In this document: in pieces, positions 60,922 to 64,000 of the stretch
Layout of the letters: every line of letters begins with the position of its first letter
Numbering within the stretch: the stretch's first letter is position 1
Source: Cyanosarcina radialis HA8281-LM2
Lineage (GTDB): Bacteria > Cyanobacteriota > Cyanobacteriia > Cyanobacteriales > CCAP-1448
Assembly (NCBI GenBank): GCA_019359615.1
Contig: JAHHHA010000004.1
Span: 124,001-188,000 of the forward strand
Direction of reading: 5' to 3'
Length of the DNA stretch: 64,000 nt
Program-made: the position numbers and the translations under genes
Notes under the pieces: generated by a model
Databases searched by the model: none
Told to the model about the DNA's origin: nothing
The model's input: only the letters and a program-made list of their open reading frames with translations

Positions 60922-63900
60922 CTATTCCAATGGCTGGCACGTAGCAGGGATGCCTGCCTGCATTTGTTGGATTGCCCGATCGATCGCTGACTGAGCCGAG
61001 AAACTCAAATCGTAATGCTCGATGCTCTGTTGTAGCAGTTCCAGTTGAGCCATCGCTCTTTGTCTTTCTCCCAACACCAACAATCCCTGAATCAAAATTG
61101 CCCACGAGAGCGAAATTTCGCTGGGATGATTGACGATTTGGGCGTTTTTGAGAGCGACTTCGGCCCGATCGATTGCTAACTGGGGTCGATCGCGACTCAG
61201 ATCGAATTCGGCAGCACCAGTTAGGACGTAGGATACCATTCGTTTGGCATCCATCTGTTGCAGGGTAGCGATCGCCTCAGTCAACTCTATTTCTGCGTCG
61301 GGCAGATCGAGGCAATAGCGAGCTAATGCTTTCAAAGCCATGGCAACTGCTGCTTCGCTCCCCTCCCCTTGAATTTTGGCCGCCACCACCAACATTTCAT
61401 CGCAGTAAGGTAACGCTGCCATCGGCTCGCCCGCCTCCAACTCAGTCATTGCCAGATAGCTGAGATAGCTAAATTCCCGCCAGTGGTCTTTCTGCGCTCG
61501 CGTCAGTTGCCATCCCTGTTGGAGATGCGATCGAGCTTCAGCATAGTCTCCGCGATGGCGACGCACGCATCCCAATCCACCCAAAATATCTCCCATCTCT
61601 AAACCCACCCTAGCTGCCAGGGATTGCGCTTCCAACAGCAGGGCTTCTGCCCGCGCCATCTCTCGGCCGATTTCTGCCAAACAGGAACCGCTCAATGCCA
61701 GCATCCGGGCGGCTGTTGCCGGACTGGCAAACTGACTGGCAGCAGCTTGCAGGGAATGCTGGTGGACGCTGGTAAAGTTGCCGCGATCGAACTGTAAGAT
61801 CGTCAAGGCTTCGAGAGCGATCGCTTCGGCCTCGCTCGAACCTAAAGATTTGGCTTCAGAGAGCAGTTGTTGGATCTCCGTTTCTAGTAGAGCGGCGCTC
61901 TCTCCGGTTACGCCTGCAAAGACGCAAACCCTCAGCAATCCGGCATGAAGGGAAATTCGAGTTTCGGGTTCGAGAAATCGACCGTGCTGGATGCCTTGCT
62001 CGGCTAACTCTAAAGCTTCAGTATAAGCAAACAATTTCAGGCAGCGTTCGGCAGCGGCTAAGGCGGTCGATGCCGCTAAAGCGCGATCGCCTCCTAAAGA
62101 GGCATGGTAGGCAATATCGCTAGCGAGGGAATCGTCGGTAGCAAAAGATTTTTGCAGCGTCCGGGCTATTTGCAGGTGTACTAAGCGACGGCGGGCAGTC
62201 GATAGCTGGTTGTAGGCCACTTGACGCACGATGTCATGCACGAAGTCGTATGGCGTTTCGCCTTCGCTCGCTGCTGCCGGACGCACGATCCCTTCTTGTT
62301 CTAGTTCCTCGATCGCTAAGAGCAGTTGGTGAATCGGACAATCGGCAATCTGGGCGATGGTGGTCGGGTCGAAACTGCGACCGAGCGCCGCTGCCCACAG
62401 CATTAGTTCTCGCGTCGATCGATCTAGTTGCTGTAGTCGATCCTGAATCAATGCTTCTAAGTTGTCCGAACTAGCCGTGCCGTGCTGAGAGATGGCGCGG
62501 GCGATTTCTAGAGCTAACAAGGGGTTGCCCCCGCTGTCAGCAAATACTCGATCGACTGCGATCCCCCCTGCCCCCCTTAAAAAGGGGGGTGGGATAGATG
62601 TATCCGCTTCTTCGGCACGCCCTTTTTGCTCGATCGCACGCACCAGTTCCCCAATCTGCTCTCGATCGAGTAGTGGCAGTTCCAGAGTTTGCAAGCGGCG
62701 ATCGCGCCGGAGGGCTGATACCAATTTACTCGCAGGTCGATCTCGCTCCAACTCGCGAGGACGGGCAGCACAGGCAAACCGCACCGTAGTTCGGCCGAGT
62801 AAGCGTGCCGCATAATGCAGGAGGGCGGTTGAGGCTTCGTCTAACCACTGGATGTTGTCGAAAATGACAACTGTTAAAGTCCGATCTTCCGATCGCCCAG
62901 ACAAGAGACGAACTACTGCATCGAACAGCCGACCGCGATCGGCTGGTGCTTCTGGTTGAGGGGAAACTTCGGGGAAAAGCGATCGCAACTCTATAGGTAA
63001 GTCAGCTAGAGATGGTTGGGGCAGCGTTGGCGTAGCCTGTTGGGAAGCAACGTATCTGATCGCATCGATCCAAACACCATAGGGTCTGAGCATTTCAGCT
63101 TCAAAGGCGCATCCCCAAAGCACCTGACCGTTTCGATCGCGAACGGCGGTGGCTAGTTCTTCTAACAGGCGAGTTTTACCAATTCCAGCTTCTCCCAGCA
63201 GCAGCAGGATTTCTGAGGTGCTGGTTTCTGGAGTAGCGACCAACCAGTCGTGGAGGACTTGCAATTCGCGATCGCGCCCTACTAAGGGAAGAGACGGCGA
63301 GAGCGGGAGAGCGCGAGAGGGCGGAGAGGGCGGAGGAGCAGCGGAGCAGAGAGGAGGTAAATCCTTGAAGAGCGACGGTTCGTCTTCATTTAATATCCGT
63401 TGGTAGAGATTTCTAGTAGCCAAACTCGGATCGACACCCAACTCTTCTCGCAGTACGGTCATGCACTGGTAGTAAACTTGGAGGGCATTGGCACGATCGC
63501 CGCTCAGTCCGTGTAATTGCATCAAGGCAGCATAAGTTCCCTCGTTCAGCGGCTCGATCCTTAATAGTTGTTGAGCGTAGCCGATGGCAGTTCGATAGTC
63601 TTGGCGCTTTTGCAGCACTTCGATCGATTCCTCCAACGCTCTGACTCTCATTTGCGCCAGTCGTTCTCTTTCTGGGACGATCCACTCATCCTCGCAGCTT
63701 GGTAATAAGTCGCCACCGTACAACTTTAGAGCTAGATCGAGATGCGATCGCGTTTTGTCCAGGTCAGTCGTTTGCCCTGCGGCTTTGACAGACTCTTCAA
63801 ATTCCATTACGTCTAGGGTGAAGGGAGCCGTTAGCGACCATTGCAGGGTTTTGGATTCAATTAGGAGAAATCGATCGGATTCTGGTAAATCGCGCCTCAG

Positions 63901-64000
63901 ATAGCTCAACTCCTTGCGGAGGTTGGTACGGGCTTGAGGGTCCGTCGAGTCGGCCCAAAGGGCAAAGGCAATCCGCTGACGAGATTGGGCAACTTGGCGA
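60922..64000 (-). CDS. BTAD-ATPase-TPR regulator (AfsR/SARP-like), 5' end outside window
   Basis: The frame is open to the edge of the window; the TTG at 63909 is internal, since the preceding codons give SRQRIAFALWADSTDPQART, the usual family N-terminal part. The visible 1,025 residues show a BTAD domain (GGDLLPSCEDEWIVPERERL, LGVDPSLATRNLYQRIL) and an AAA_16-type ATPase (GRDRELQVLHDWL; Walker A GEAGIGKTRLLEEL). TPR-like helices run to the C-terminus; no LuxR-type HTH is present. A GGGGGGTGGGA palindromic repeat (62566-62595) is inserted in frame as SIPPPFLRGAGG. Likely controls the two DUF4242 genes that follow (inference). Confidence 0.88.
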   Translation of the reverse strand, partial: RQVAQSRQRIAFALWADSTDPQARTNLRKELSYLRRDLPESDRFLLIESKTLQWSLTAPFTLDVMEFEESVKAAGQTTDLDKTRSHLDLALKLYGGDLLPSCEDEWIVPERERLAQMRVRALEESIEVLQKRQDYRTAIGYAQQLLRIEPLNEGTYAALMQLHGLSGDRANALQVYYQCMTVLREELGVDPSLATRNLYQRILNEDEPSLFKDLPPLCSAAPPPSPPSRALPLSPSLPLVGRDRELQVLHDWLVATPETSTSEILLLLGEAGIGKTRLLEELATAVRDRNGQVLWGCAFEAEMLRPYGVWIDAIRYVASQQATPTLPQPSLADLPIELRSLFPEVSPQPEAPADRGRLFDAVVRLLSGRSEDRTLTVVIFDNIQWLDEASTALLHYAARLLGRTTVRFACAARPRELERDRPASKLVSALRRDRRLQTLELPLLDREQIGELVRAIEQKGRAEEADTSIPPPFLRGAGGIAVDRVFADSGGNPLLALEIARAISQHGTASSDNLEALIQDRLQQLDRSTRELMLWAAALGRSFDPTTIAQIADCPIHQLLLAIEELEQEGIVRPAAASEGETPYDFVHDIVRQVAYNQLSTARRRLVHLQIARTLQKSFATDDSLASDIAYHASLGGDRALAASTALAAAERCLKLFAYTEALELAEQGIQHGRFLEPETRISLHAGLLRVCVFAGVTGESAALLETEIQQLLSEAKSLGSSEAEAIALEALTILQFDRGNFTSVHQHSLQAAASQFASPATAARMLALSGSCLAEIGREMARAEALLLEAQSLAARVGLEMGDILGGLGCVRRHRGDYAEARSHLQQGWQLTRAQKDHWREFSYLSYLAMTELEAGEPMAALPYCDEMLVVAAKIQGEGSEAAVAMALKALARYCLDLPDAEIELTEAIATLQQMDAKRMVSYVLTGAAEFDLSRDRPQLAIDRAEVALKNAQIVNHPSEISLSWAILIQGLLVLGERQRAMAQLELLQQSIEHYDLSFSAQSAIDRAIQQMQAGIPATCQPLE
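62566..62597. repeat. repeat inserted within the BTAD regulator coding sequence
   Basis: CCCCCCTGCCCCCCTTAAAA followed by AGGGGGGTGGGA is a dispersed palindrome of the type seen at 35310-35341 (CCCCCTGACCCCCTTAAAAA). It is translated in frame, adding about 12 residues to a loop of the ATPase region without a frameshift. Confidence 0.7.

Overview
This is a chromosomal window from a cyanobacterium, probably a filamentous or otherwise repeat-rich lineage. Four things point that way. GCGATCGC/CGATCG octamers (HIP1-like) are very dense. There are cyanobacteria-typical genes: ycf54, a Zur/FurB regulator, zam, the UPF0284 CobT-like protein, DUF4278, Uma2 and AAA-like (PF14516-type) proteins. The secE-nusG-rplK-rplA-rplJ-rplL block is present. 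Intergenic DNA is full of short tandem heptamers, CCCCATCT-type runs and small palindromic repeats. No rRNA, tRNA, CRISPR array, transposase or prophage was found.

Layout. 0-6 kb: Uma2-type proteins, an unrecognised overlapping gene pair, a BT1-family transporter, two tandem genes for the same 31-residue membrane peptide, a DUF2262-like protein and rtcA. 6-10 kb: speA, the CobT-like protein and an NTF2-fold protein. 10.6-20 kb: a secreted DUF11-like protein, then four signalling proteins in a row (REC-GGDEF-EAL, Cache hybrid kinase, REC-kinase-REC, REC-GGDEF), i.e. a phosphorelay plus cyclic-di-GMP locus. 20-21.7 kb: a minus-strand cluster of tiny genes, namely a 37-residue membrane peptide and five precursor-like peptides sharing an ungapped 27-residue leader that ends in Gly-Gly; four of them come from a 425-bp tandem duplication. 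22-35 kb: HAD hydrolase, acetyltransferase, a giant Ser/Thr kinase-ATPase-GAF-ATPase protein, another Uma2, an AAA-like ATPase with an N-terminal HTH, DUF4278 protein, an isomerase/methyltransferase pair, a beta-helix protein and a decayed ELW-repeat gene. 35-46 kb: housekeeping (pdxJ, ycf54, secE/nusG/ribosomal proteins, smpB, purS/purQ) with two beta-lactamase-fold paralogues. 46-53 kb: zur, an HtrA protease, a candidate small RNA, clpP, a two-gene family with a duplicated C-terminal domain, and zam. 53-64 kb: an ASCH-kinase fusion with a truncated duplicate, a MITE-like element, a homocysteine methyltransferase/SAM methyltransferase pair, a secreted protein, a TipA-like MerR regulator, two DUF4242 proteins and a large BTAD/ATPase regulator that runs off the end.

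The most unusual material is the 20-21.7 kb peptide cluster. Its core peptides are strange (one is His/Arg-rich with six consecutive arginines, another is Tyr/Arg-rich with two cysteines) and no transporter, peptidase or modifying enzyme lies nearby. Both of its putative promoters carry direct repeats with an exact 10-bp period. Similar 10-bp arrays occur upstream of the DUF4278 gene and of a secreted-protein gene elsewhere in the window, which suggests a common OmpR-type regulator (inference).

All calls are from reading the sequence and from family knowledge; no database search was possible. Family names are recognitions by motif, and functions of hypothetical proteins are left open.
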